Positions 22,950 through 32,949 of a stretch of 64,000 nucleotides of DNA are shown piece by piece. Source of the DNA: Acanthosepion esculentum (Eukaryota > Mollusca > Cephalopoda > Sepiida > Sepiidae); assembly GCA_964036315.1 (NCBI GenBank), contig OZ038488.1, positions 64,329,254-64,393,253 of the forward strand. Direction: 5' to 3'. The notes beneath the pieces were generated by a model. It ran no database searches and was not told where the DNA came from. It worked only from the letters and a program-made list of their open reading frames with translations. The translations under genes were made by a program, and so were the position numbers. How positions within the stretch are numbered: position 1 is the stretch's first letter; every line of letters starts with the position of its first letter.

Positions 22950-23960
22950 AGCCTAGAATAGAATCAGTATACGTATACGCAAATTACAAATTAAAGAACT
23001 TTTGTTAATGGCCAACAACGAAAATAATTATTTGATTTTTGAAAACAAATAAGTTGATACCATCTCGAATGGAATGTCACGTTTGTAGCGAAAACATGTA
23101 ACATAATCTATTAAGATCATAAAGTGGAAAATTTTATCGCCAACATCTTTTGTAGCATTAACAATAAGAAAGATTAGAGAACATTGTGATAAAAAATATT
23201 ATTTGTGTCCACTCTATTGAACCGGAGATATTTGTGAAAATTGGTAGTGCGAAAAGTTGTTTACTTGTAAAGAAAACAATCTTAATAAATTACATTATAA
23301 TTTTTTTTCGGCGAGACACCTCTATTTTAAAACTCAAAATCAACTAATTATTGGATTTTTATCTAATTAATTTTTTTATTGAAACCCAACAATTGGAGAA
23401 ACATTGTACAAGCTTTGAAAATGGTTTCTACATGAATGTATGCAGATTAATCTTTACATTTTATACAACATAGTCTCTGGCGATTAATTATGGGGTTCCA
23501 AACCTAAGAAAATTGTGTCTACACCCAGTACATTTTCACCGTCTCAACATAAAGGAAGTTTTGGTAAAATATTTTTGGTAGAATCAAAATTTAAAATGTA
23601 ATTCTTTGGGACCAGAACAAACTGTAACTGTAGAATTCTATGATGAGCAAGTAGCTCATTTGAATGTCACAATGAAAAAAAATTTCTATCAGAAATATCA
23701 AGTTACAAATGTGGTAAACGATCAAAGATTTGGCAAGAGAAATTATCCCAATAAAACCTACCCTCTAAAACTGTCGCCTCCAGAGTGGTTTCACACTTAG
23801 CATGGTCAGGGTTTCTAACAAGTCAAAATCGAAAAGATAATATATATATATCCAAGTCTAGGATTGGTGTATACGAAATAAATTCCAATAACCAACAATT
23901 ACCATTCTTAAAAGAGTGCTCAATACAGAGTAGAGCATATATAATTGTTTATTTAAAAAC
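22950..23960. other. unrecognised 1-kb stretch
   Basis: AT-rich unique-looking sequence. A plus-strand frame at 23606-23800 (64 codons, VEFYDEQVAHLNVTMKK near its start) is not low complexity, but I do not recognise it and it has no partner exons or flanking signals. Confidence 0.4.
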
Positions 23961-24139
23961 TATAACATAAATATGTTATAAAATCACTACAAAAATAGCC
24001 ATTTTGTTTCAACACCTCCGGTGTCTTATCAAGTGATGATGTTGAATGTAGAATTCAACATCATCACTTGATAAGACACCGGAGGTGTTGAAACAAAATG
24101 GCTATTTTTGTAGTGATTTTATAACATATTTATGTTATA
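23961..24139. repeat. perfect 87-bp-arm palindrome with 5-nt loop
   Basis: Arms 23961-24047 and 24053-24139 are exact reverse complements around GTAGA. Both arms carry the same hammerhead-like sequence, so both strands would present it. (TA)n begins about 20 bp to the right. Confidence 0.95.
24063..24117 (+). ncRNA. hammerhead-ribozyme-like motif with C3-G8 changed to U3-A8
   Basis: Helix I ATCAC (24063-24067) with GTGAT (24113-24117). Core TTGATAA (24068-24074) sits where CTGATGA is expected. Helix II GACACC/GGTGTT has a GGA loop. GAAA lies at 24090-24093. Helix III ACAAAA/TTTTGT is capped by 7 nt, then GTA and cleavage expected after 24112. All conserved positions except the C3-G8 pair are intact, and that pair is replaced by a U-A pair. 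An identical mirror copy lies on the minus strand at 23983-24037. Confidence 0.6.
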
Positions 24140-24154
24140 ATGTAATATATAATT

Positions 24155-24157
<3 letters not shown>

Positions 24158-24220
<63 letters not shown>
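24158..24220. repeat. (TA)n microsatellite
   Basis: TA run separating two ribozyme-like repeats. Confidence 0.95.
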
Positions 24221-24221
<1 letters not shown>

Positions 24222-24440
24222 CATAATGAGAAACCACGTATACTTTCTTAATATGTATATAATATAGAAAAAACAACTGAAAAGTTGCAAATTAAAAAAA
24301 AATTAATGTTTTTTTGTGAAAGTATTTATTTATATTTATATATATATATATTTGATATTTCAGATCGACCCCGATCTTTCATCAGAAATAACTGTTTTCA
24401 GAAGTTTGTTTACAAGTAGCGTCCGTCAAGACATTTTCGA
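24221..24440. mobile_element. repeat HR-A, copy 1, with hammerhead-like core on minus strand
   Basis: Starts GCATAATGAGAAACCACG. On the minus strand CTGATGA (24385-24379) is followed by one extra A, helix II AGATCG/CGATCT (24377-24362) with a GGGT loop, then GAAA (24361-24358) and a short ATAT/ATAT helix III running into AT-rich sequence. The second copy at 50663-50870 carries the same sequence with its inner segment inverted relative to the left flank. Confidence 0.6.
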
Positions 24441-24456
24441 TAAACCACCCATTAAC

Positions 24457-24457
<1 letters not shown>

Positions 24458-24535
<78 letters not shown>
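24458..24535. repeat. (TA)n microsatellite
   Basis: TA run with one CA interruption. Confidence 0.95.
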
Positions 24536-24537
<2 letters not shown>

Positions 24538-24794
24538 ACAGCAACCTTTCTTTTCAACGTGTTTTATTAGCCATTTTCAAGGGGGGTGCTGTTAATTTCT
24601 CTTCATGTTTGATTGTACGTCTAAGATATGTTTTGTGTTGTTTTCAGTACTAGTAGGAGCATTTATTTCGAGCTTCGCGTATTGAGCAAGATTGGAATTC
24701 AAGAATTTAAGAATACAGGAATAAAAAGTAATAAAATTTTCCTTTTCTGTCATATTCAACGAAACACACACGCACACATCATGTACATATAAAC

Positions 24795-24930
24795 GGACAC
24801 GAGGTCAACACTGAGCGGTGAAAGTCTGTTTTGTGACTGAATGCATGCCGTAGTATTATGACCCGAAGACTGTGTTCAAGCATGAAACAGACTGTTGTCA
24901 TTCGGTGTTGACCCCACTGTCTGTTTTTAT
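24795..24930. repeat. imperfect inverted repeat
   Basis: GAGGTCAACACTGAGCGGTG at the left pairs with TTCGGTGTTGACCCC at the right. AAAGTCTGTTTTG/CATGAAACAGAC also partly pair. The right half (24885-25000) is homologous to 43226-43345. Confidence 0.65.
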
Positions 24931-25031
24931 ATTTATATACGCTCTATCGCTAATATTGAAAACTTTTGCCGATAAATATAGCATACCTTAAAACTATATA
25001 TATATATATTTTTTTTTTTTTTACATTTTTC

Positions 25032-25115
25032 GTTTCACCTTTAGGAAGTGTAGTCTGATGATCCAACGCCCTTTAAAAGGGCTATGGTGAAATAAATTAT
25101 TACATGGAGCCTTAA
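25032..25115 (+). ncRNA. degenerate hammerhead-like motif
   Basis: CTGATGA at 25055-25061, a long helix II built from CCA/TGG and GCCCTT/AAGGGC (25063-25087), then GAAA at 25089-25092 with a short AT-rich helix III. Helix I pairing is poor and an extra U lies on each side of helix II, so activity is doubtful. Confidence 0.35.
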
Positions 25116-25138
25116 AAAGGATCTGTTTTTCTTTTAAA

Positions 25139-25140
<2 letters not shown>

Positions 25141-25185
<45 letters not shown>
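25141..25185. repeat. (TA)n microsatellite
   Basis: TA run at the left edge of the foldback. Confidence 0.95.
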
Positions 25186-25187
<2 letters not shown>

Positions 25188-25205
25188 CATACGGACAAAC
25201 AAGTA

Positions 25206-25258
25206 CTCACGACAAAGATGCATTTTTGTTTCGATGCGAATGCATCTCGACAGGTGAG
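25206..25258 (-). ncRNA. mutated hammerhead, partner arm
   Basis: The minus strand reads CTCAC, CTGTCGA, a helix II with ATTC loop, GAAAC, helix III and GTCGTGAG. The only conserved-core change is A6 to U (N7 may vary). It is expected to be impaired. It probably derives from the same ancestral unit as 25327-25379. Confidence 0.65.
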
Positions 25259-25326
25259 GAACAAAGATGATTATAAACGATTTTATTAAAAAAAAAAAAA
25301 GAATAAGTTTATAACTATCTTTGTTT

Positions 25327-25379
25327 CTCACCTGATGAGGTGCATTCGCATCGAAACAAAAATGCATATTTGTCGTGAG
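25327..25379 (+). ncRNA. hammerhead ribozyme, type I topology
   Basis: Helix I CTCAC (25327-25331) pairs with GTGAG (25375-25379). Catalytic core CTGATGA lies at 25332-25338. Helix II GGTGC/GCATC (25339-25343, 25348-25352) has an ATTC loop. GAAA lies at 25353-25356. Helix III ACAAA/TTTGT (25356-25360 with 25369-25373) follows. GTC occupies 25372-25374, with cleavage expected after 25374. Every conserved core position is present and all three helices pair. Self-cleavage itself cannot be shown from sequence. Confidence 0.85.
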
Positions 25380-25399
25380 TACTTGTTTGTCCGTATCTT

Positions 25400-25483
<84 letters not shown>
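25400..25483. repeat. (TA)n microsatellite
   Basis: TA run with one TG interruption. Confidence 0.95.
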
Positions 25484-25486
<3 letters not shown>

Positions 25487-25619
25487 GCAGAAATGATCGA
25501 ATCAAAGATGAAATCCTTCTTTTATGACGAAATACATAATTTAGCGAAGTTGTGGTGTAAGGCTATAGAAAACCAGGGAAAATATACTGATGACTGAATA
25601 ATTATGCTCTAAATTTTTA

Positions 25620-26160
25620 GGAATAAAAGGTTTCGTTCAGAACGATGGAAATTTTCTTTCAATATAACAAGAACTTACTGATCCATATCTATCTATAAAC
25701 CTTATATATGTACTTACACATAAAATAGTTACACATAAAATACACAAGACACCGAGGCATATAAACACATGCATACACATTTACATGACCCCGCGCACGC
25801 ACATACACTTATTTATTTTCCACTTATACATATAAATATATACACACAATAATATACGTTGATGTAAAATTTAAACATGGACGCAACAACATACGTACTT
25901 TAACATATCATAGATATATACGCACACATGAATATATAACATTCGTACACATCTTAGCACATACATATATGGTTACATGTACGTATACATAATAACAAAC
26001 ACTTACATACAGCTAAATGCACTAATAAACACACACATGGTTATATATATATGTGTGTGTGTATGTATATATATATACAAGTATTGGCATGCTTACATAC
26101 ATTATCAAACACACATACACACATACATGCACAAACACACACGTACACATTTAAGCATTA
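25620..26160. repeat. diffuse ACAT/TACA-rich region
   Basis: Scattered CACA, ATAC and TATA runs. No coding or RNA gene recognised. Confidence 0.7.
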
Positions 26161-26189
26161 ATAATAAAAAAGAAAAAGCCAATAAATAA

Positions 26190-26485
26190 TATCAACTATG
26201 AACACGCCCACAATGTGCTGGTCGTGTTTGGAAAATAAAACAGTGCTATAACTCTCGATACATACATAAAAAATCCATATATTCAGTTAAAAGTAAAATA
26301 AAATTCATCCTTGATAATGGCTAAAAAAAGTATAGCTGAAACCCTTGGAAAACATTCGGACAATTTTTATATAAATTATGTCCTGAAAAGAAATTATACG
26401 AACACATGAGAATGGCAGTGCCTTGTCAGTCGTCTTTAATGTAACCTGTATAAAAGAAGGATTGCTACCCAAATACAGAATTTGA
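26190..26485 (+). mobile_element. Penelope-type element remnant, copy 2, with hammerhead-like motif
   Basis: Begins ATAATATCAACTATGAACACG as in the copies at 15600 and 60210. At 26308-26350 lies CC-TTGATAA, then GGCTA...TAGCT as helix II and GAAAC, again with U3 and A8 in place of C3 and G8. Helix III is nearly absent. Downstream an open stretch encodes ALSVVFNVTCIKEGLLPKY. It ends at a CA/TG tract. Confidence 0.55.
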
Positions 26486-26632
26486 TACACACACACACAT
26501 ATATATGTGTGTGTGTGTTTGTGTGTGATCATATGTACACACAGAAACATCATTACTGTGAAGTTATAATCATCCAGAGACATACTCGTATACATTAAAC
26601 ATCTATCGCTATGTACAAATGTACACATACAA

Positions 26633-26663
<31 letters not shown>

Positions 26664-26700
26664 TAGAAACACAGATACACACACAAACACAAAAACACGA
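26486..26700. repeat. CA/TG-rich compound microsatellite
   Basis: Two CA-rich tracts with intervening unique sequence. 26701-27120 unrecognised. Confidence 0.85.
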
Positions 26701-27126
26701 AGACCCTTGAAAAGGATTTTGTATACCATTGGGCGAGAGAGTCACTAGCGTCAGTCCCGGCTCAATTCCTTTTGGGTGGTTTTGTCACCTCCGTGTTAGG
26801 TCATAAAATTAATAACGAGACTTGATCATAACTTTCCCGGCTGGCTCAGCTGAGTTGAGCTTTAAATGAAGGACAATTCTTTCTTTTCACTTTAGGGTCT
26901 AATAAATTTTTTGATCCCCGTCTTTTTACGTGGAAAATCAGCGCAGAGCTGGAGCCAACATTAATGCCGTCATTATAGTTCCCAAGGTCCGTCGTTCTTT
27001 CTGTCTGATCGACATTTTCACTGAATGCCGAGACAAGCAGATGCGAGTGTCCAGTCTCACGTTTTAATACCGTTCAACACTGGAGTTGAATCGAACAGAA
27101 TTGGCATGATTTTTATTTTGAAACTA

Positions 27127-27161
<35 letters not shown>

Positions 27162-27178
27162 TACACATATATATATAT
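27127..27178. repeat. (CA)n microsatellite
   Basis: CA run then a short TA run. Confidence 0.95.
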
Positions 27179-27341
27179 GTTTTTTTACCGTGTTTTTAGC
27201 TGTAGCACCTGTCTTTCAATAATTCTTATTTTTGTTGCGCCAAACAACGGCTTTTACTAACTAAATGAATCCAGGTTTTGTTCCCACGGTCGAAATGATT
27301 GTCTGCATTGACATTTAATCTTGGTTATAATGTATTTAAAA

Positions 27342-27366
27342 TAATAATAATAATAATAATAATAAC

Positions 27367-27402
<36 letters not shown>
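27342..27402. repeat. (AAT)n microsatellite
   Basis: Trinucleotide run with one AAC interruption. Confidence 0.95.
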
Positions 27403-27508
27403 TTTTTTAACAGCTGTTTGAATGATTTCGGGTTAGAGGTCTAACAAAAGCTAATATTTTTTATTTTACACAAAAAGGGTTTCTTGAAAATTCCACTGCA
27501 TTCATGCG

Positions 27509-27510
<2 letters not shown>

Positions 27511-27591
<81 letters not shown>

Positions 27592-27615
27592 CTGTGTGTC
27601 TGTGTGTGTTTATTT
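27511..27615. repeat. (TA)n(TG)n microsatellite
   Basis: TA run then TG-rich sequence. Confidence 0.95.
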
Positions 27616-27709
27616 ATGTATGTGTGTGTAATATGTATATTCGTTTACTTATGTATACAATTTTAAATTATTTTAAAAGAGCTTTTTAAGATTATATATA
27701 TGTCGCTAC

Positions 27710-29000
27710 TTCCACAAATTCGCTAAAAAAATGAGCATACCATGATGAAAAAGTGACCCAAATTTAATAAAAACATGGTCTTATCGTCAAAATCGTTATG
27801 CTACTAAGGAAAGTAAAAAAGATTTTGATTATTAAGTTATATTTTTTATCCTTTTTAGAATGTTCGAAATTTTGTTCAAAAATTTTGTTTTTCTTGCGTC
27901 AACGACAAAATTAGTGTAGGAAGTTTTAGCGACATTTTTACGTTGAAAAAAAAAACGTATTGTTTTGAAAATTCTTGCAAAAATCAGATAATTGTCGGAT
28001 TTCAATTAAAATCTCACGACTTCTTCTCAATTTCATGAAATTTCCAAAAATTAATCTAGATTTCATTTTTGTACCACTTAATGTTTATTAAGTGGTACAA
28101 AATTAGTTATACGTAAAACTCCTCGATGAATTTAAATCATCAATATTTATTTCTAAACAGGACCAGCTGTTACCAAAAATCTGCTCAGAATCGTAAAATA
28201 AAAATGCAATAAAATTAAGACATTATTTAATTAGAAAAGCTTTTTCATTTTGTGAATAAGATATAGGCACTATTGCCTTAAGAAAAAACATTTTTCAATA
28301 AATAATAAATTTTTATAAGAATTGTTTTCATTTTTTTATTTGAATTAGAATAATTTAGAAAGTTTTAAATCTTTTAAATTTCAGTATTAATTTGTACGGC
28401 TAAGGTAATATTGTTATTAAGTAAAAAAAAAATGTATGTGATAATCATAAATGGAAAAGCTTACTAAAATTCATCGACCCCCAATATTTAAAAAATAATT
28501 TGTTGGTGTTTGTACAAACGTGCCGATTTTGCAAATACACACGTCCATACACGATACTATCAGAAAATAGAAGAGATAACTATAGTAAATTTAAAGCCAA
28601 AGCTGTCAACCTCTTAAATAAACAGATACCTCCGTGTTAAAAAATGCAATTCTGCGCTGTTTAAAACTTAAAGTAAGTACTATTTGTTTCAAATTAGATT
28701 AATTAAACATCTAATCTTCCTCAAATAAAGTGTTTTTTAAAAAACAAATTATTTTTGAAAGATATTTTAATAAAGAGAATTACATTGTCATGACAGATGG
28801 CTAAAAATGGTATCAAAATCAGCGTTTTTAACGCTTTCAAAGCAAAAAAAAATTCTTCCATTCAGTTTAAGTTAGTTTGGAAATACAGTAAAGTATTCTA
28901 TTTATTGGAAATACTAAATTTAATCTGCTTCCTGAAAATTAAAACTTCAAGAAATATTTTTAATTTTAAACCTTTGGTATCGCGTTCCTGTGGAGATACT

Positions 29001-29005
<5 letters not shown>
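27710..29005 (+). mobile_element. long inverted-repeat element 2, left arm
   Basis: Starts near CGCTAAAAAAATGAGCATACC. It is homologous, in reverse, to 29810-30990 and, in the same direction, to 31003-32690. Landmarks are TTTTGTTTTTCTTGCGTCA, AACGTGCCGATTTTGCAAATA, TACACGATACTATCAGAAAAT, AATAAAGAGAATTACATTGT and GAAATACTAAATTTAATCTG. No open frame of note. Confidence 0.85.

Positions 29006-29007
<2 letters not shown>

Positions 29008-29076
<69 letters not shown>
29008..29076. repeat. (CT)n(TA)n microsatellite
   Basis: Dinucleotide tracts between the inverted arms. Confidence 0.95.
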
Positions 29077-29079
<3 letters not shown>

Positions 29080-29230
29080 TATATATATATATATGTATGT
29101 ATGTGTGTGTGTATGCTTATGTGTGTATATGTGTGTAAGTAAAGAACAAAATATTGTTTAAAAAACGGAATGTCTACTCAAATATGGGTATGCACTAAAA
29201 ATAATACTTAGAGTGATAAAAATATGTCAG

Positions 29231-29234
<4 letters not shown>

Positions 29235-29293
<59 letters not shown>

Positions 29294-29298
29294 CATAA

Positions 29299-29353
<55 letters not shown>
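29235..29353. repeat. two (TA)n tracts split by ACATAAATAC
   Basis: TA runs on either side of a short spacer. Confidence 0.95.
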
Positions 29354-29354
<1 letters not shown>

Positions 29355-29446
29355 CATTTGTCATACTTATGACGAAAGATAGTGCAATATCTGAGATATA
29401 ATACTTTTATGTATAGACAGTATAAACAGGAATTCAATATTTTTCC

Positions 29447-29785
29447 ATTCAATAGGAGTAGATAGGCTCGCTTATTGTCCGGCTCACATTCCTCCCCTGT
29501 TTTTTGAACAGGAGAAGAGGTTTATCACTTGTTGACTGTTTAGGATTGTGTTTCCGGTCCCTTTTAAAGTCTACTTCAACTCTATACTTCTAACATCTCC
29601 GTCTAAAGTATGAAAAATTATTTACTAATTACTTTTTATTTTTTCTCCTTCCAATAGGAGTAAATAGCTTCGCCTATCGTGCAGATCACACTCCCTCACG
29701 GTCTTTTGAATAGGAGTAAAGGTTATCCCTTGTTTCCTGTTCAGGATTGAGTTTCTGATTCCTTCTAAGGTCATTTAATTTCTCT
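29447..29785. repeat. about 200-bp direct repeat, two units
   Basis: CAATAGGAGTAGATAGGCTCG (29450) and CAATAGGAGTAAATAGCTTCG (29653) each head a similar block ending in a TGTTCAGGATTGAGTTTC-like stretch. The family recurs inverted at 35560-35835. Confidence 0.8.
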
Positions 29786-29809
29786 CACTACTAGTAGCAC
29801 CACGTGTCT

Positions 29810-30990
29810 TAGTGGCTCATTTTAACCATTTTTAGTCATATGTCAACAGAATGTAATTCTCTTTATTAAACAAACATTTAAAATAAAATGTACTTTTCTG
29901 AAACTTTATTTAAGGAAGATTAGTAGATTTCAAGTTTAATTAATGTGATTTGGAACAAACATTACTTACTTTTGGTTTAAACTATCGCAGAAATGCATTT
30001 TTTAACACGGAGTTAGGTATTTATTTAAGTCGTTGGCTGTTTTATTGACAACCGGAAATTCAACTACTTTTTATGGGGGACATATCTGTAAAATGACTTG
30101 ACGAATATAACGTGAGTGCCTTTTTTATATAACTTTTAACTACTGAAACTATTTATGAAAATATTCTCGGTAATCTAATGTTTTATTGAATTTTATGTAC
30201 TTTGGTTTTAAATTTACTATACTTGTCGCTCTTATTTTCTGATAATGTCGTGTACGGGACACCGTATTTAAAAAAAAAATCGGCACGTTTACGCACACAC
30301 AAGAAAAATTCAAAATTCTTTTTAAAATATTGGGGATCGGTGAATTATAGTAGGCTTTTACATTTATGATTGGTAAATATAGTTTTTACTTAGTAGCAAT
30401 ATCACTTAAGTTAAGTGACTTAACCGATATAAATTAATACAGAATTTTAAAAGATTTAAAACTTTCAAAATTAGTTATTATTAATCGAAAAATGTATTTT
30501 CTTAAGACAATAGTGTCCATAATATATCTTATTCATGAAAGTAATTAAAAGATTTACGTTTTATTCCATGTCTTTTATATTACAATTCGGAGCAGATTTT
30601 CGGTAAGTGAGGATCCTGCTTTAGAAGAAAAATGATTTAAATTTTCAAAGGTGTTCTGCGTAGAACTAATATAAAAATTTAGCTGTACAGAAATAAATTT
30701 CTTGAAATTTCATAAAATTAAATATGTGGAGTTTAACAGATGTAAAAAAAAAAAGGTTTTCCAAGATTTTCTAAAAAGGAAACATTTCTAAAATAATTTA
30801 ATTCATTTTTAAATAACTCCTGAAAGTTTCGTTAAAATCCGACAATTATTTGTGTTTTGCAAGAATTTCCAAATCATTTTGTTTTTCGCCGAAAAAAGAC
30901 GCTAAAATTTCTTATGCTAATATCTGATCACCCGCTAAAGCAAGAAAAATAAAACTTTAGCCATTTTTTTAATCTTTGCTAATAGGTGGC
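29810..30990 (-). mobile_element. long inverted-repeat element 2, right arm
   Basis: Reverse of 27710-29005. Examples are ATTTTCTGATAATGTCGTG at 30235, reversed CAATTTTTGCAAG-type blocks at 30850, and ACACGGAGTTAGGTATTTA at 30005 facing CTCCGTGTTAAAAAATGCA at 28630. Together the arms enclose about 0.8 kb of microsatellite and repeat sequence. Confidence 0.85.
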
Positions 30991-31002
30991 GCTCATGATT
31001 CG

Positions 31003-32690
31003 CTAAAAAAGCGCATATATGATGTAAAAATGCCCATAACTTAATAAAAACAAATGTTTATCGTTAAAATCTTAATGTTATTATTAAGAGGATAGACTAA
31101 AGGATTTTTTTTTATTATTAAATAATATTTTAAAATCCTTTTAAAATGTTCTTAAATTTGGTTAAAATTTTGTTTTTCTTGCGTCAGCTGGTGACAGTAA
31201 ATTAGTATAGGAAATGTTAATGACTTTTTGCAATGAAAAACAAATATTGATTAGGAAATTTTTGCAAAAATCAAATACAGTGTAACCCGGATATAAGAGA
31301 CCCGGATATAAGAGAGATTTTCTCTGGTCCCAAATTAGAGCCTGTGTTAATGTATATAAAATAGACCAAACCCGGATATAAGAGAAACCCGGATATAAGA
31401 GACTTATTCTCCGGCCCCGACAACTCTCTTATATCCGGGTTACACTGTAATTGTTAAATTTTAAGAAAAATTTCAGGACTTAATCACAAATGAATTAAAT
31501 TATTTTTGAAATATCTCATATATAGCAAACATTAGTAGACATATTTTTTTACATCTGTTACCGCCCACTTATCAATTTTATGATTTTTTGTGCTGCTTAA
31601 TGTAGATATTAGTTATAACCAGAAGTCATTGCAGAATTTAAAATCCTCAATTTCTTTTTGTAAAACAGGACCTCTACTTAACTAAAATCTGCTTTGAATC
31701 ATAAAATTTTTAAAAAAATACAATAAAACTAATGCATTATTTAATTAGAAAATCTTTTAATTGCTGTTATGAATGCAATATATTATGGCTAATACTTTCT
31801 TAAGAAAAATGTTTTCGATGAATAATGAATCATTTTTCTTTTTTTTTTTTAATTTTAATTAGAGTAATTTAGGCAGTTTTAATCTTTTAAAATCTTGTAT
31901 TAATTTGTGCCGGTTAGGGGATATTATTATTTTCTAAAAACTATATTTACTAATTATAAATGGAAAAGCATGCCGCAATTTAGCGATCCCCAGTATTTTA
32001 AAAAGAATTTCGAATTTGTGTGCGTGTGTATGCGTGCGGGCGTGCGTGTGTGCACGTGCGTGCACGCGTGTGTGTGTGTGTGTGTTTGTTTGCTTGTGTG
32101 TGTGAACGTGCCGATCTTTGTAAATACGAAAGTCCATACACGACATTATCAGAAAATAAGTGTGACAAGTATAGTAAATTTAAAGCCAAATGCCAAAAAT
32201 TCAAGAAAACATTAAATTACTTAGAATATTTTCCTAAATTTTTAAGATTACTAGGTAATTAAAAATTATATAACAAAGACGCTCACGTTATTTCGTCAAG
32301 TCATTTTATCCGTACAATAAATTAGTTAAATTTACGGCTGTCAATAGAGCTCTCATTTTCAAACTTAAAAGCCTCTAATCACCCTCAAATAAAGGTTTTA
32401 AAAAAGCGTGTTTTATTTTTGAAAGATTTGTTTAATAAAGAGAATTATATTGTGCTGACAGATAACTAAGAATGGCTAAAATGAGCGATTTTTAGTGATT
32501 AAAAAAACTCATTTCACTCAATTTAAATTAGGTTTGAAATACAGCAAAGTATTTTTCTTTTTGGAAATATTAAATTTAATCTATTAGCTCGAAATTAAAA
32601 CTAAAATAAAAGGTTAAAAAAATATTTTTTTTATTTTTAAAAATTCATTTATAACCTTATGTATCGTGTTTCTTTGAAGGTACCTATTTA
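31003..32690 (+). mobile_element. long inverted-repeat family, third arm
   Basis: Same direction and landmarks as 27710-29005 (CGCTAAAAAAGCGCATATATG start; GAACGTGCCGATCTTTG at 32104; GACATTATCAGAAAATAAG). It is interrupted by a MITE at 31276-31449 and a GT tract near 32040-32100. No partner arm is found downstream, apart from a short direct repeat of its end at 32950-33080. Confidence 0.8.
31276..31449. mobile_element. TA-target MITE, copy 7, with empty site in sister arm
   Basis: Complete termini TA-CAGTG and CACTG-TA. The host reads AAAATCAAA-TA-[MITE]-TA-ATTGTTAAA. The sister arm at 27990 reads AAAATCAGATAATTGTCGG without the element. The boundaries and TA duplication are therefore visible directly. 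Confidence 0.97.
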
Positions 32691-32949
32691 TAATTTTAAG
32701 TTCTCTCTTATAATCATATATTATTTTCTTTCAATCTCAGGAGGTTTTCTCCAGTGTATACTCGAGGGCATTGTTTGCGTTATGTTTCTAAACTCTGAAT
32801 CTAATTTCTAAAACAAACAGTTAAAAGTAAAATTCAAGCTTTCAAGCGTTTCAACTTGAATCAGTTTTCATCTCGCTAATGGAGATTTTTGTTCTTGAAA
32901 ACTAAAATTCATTTCCCTAATGGCGCCGGATCATGAGCAAAACCTGTCA

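Larger units (their letters stand above)
25187..25397. repeat. foldback repeat with hammerhead sequences in both arms
   Basis: Left arm ATACGGACAAACAAGTACTC... (25187-25285) and inverse right arm (25302-25397), about 90% paired, with an A-rich loop. (TA)n on both outer sides. The right arm has an intact hammerhead core on the plus strand. The left arm, read on the minus strand, has CTGTCGA in place of CTGATGA. Confidence 0.9.

Noticed and set aside
23606..23800. 64-codon frame as a host gene exon
   Set aside because: Not low complexity, but no recognisable similarity, no matching exons and no conserved signals. Left as unrecognised.
24795..24930. GAAAC...GTC stretch in the 24.8-kb inverted repeat as a hammerhead
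   Set aside because: No CTGATGA-like core in the right place upstream. Kept only as an inverted repeat.
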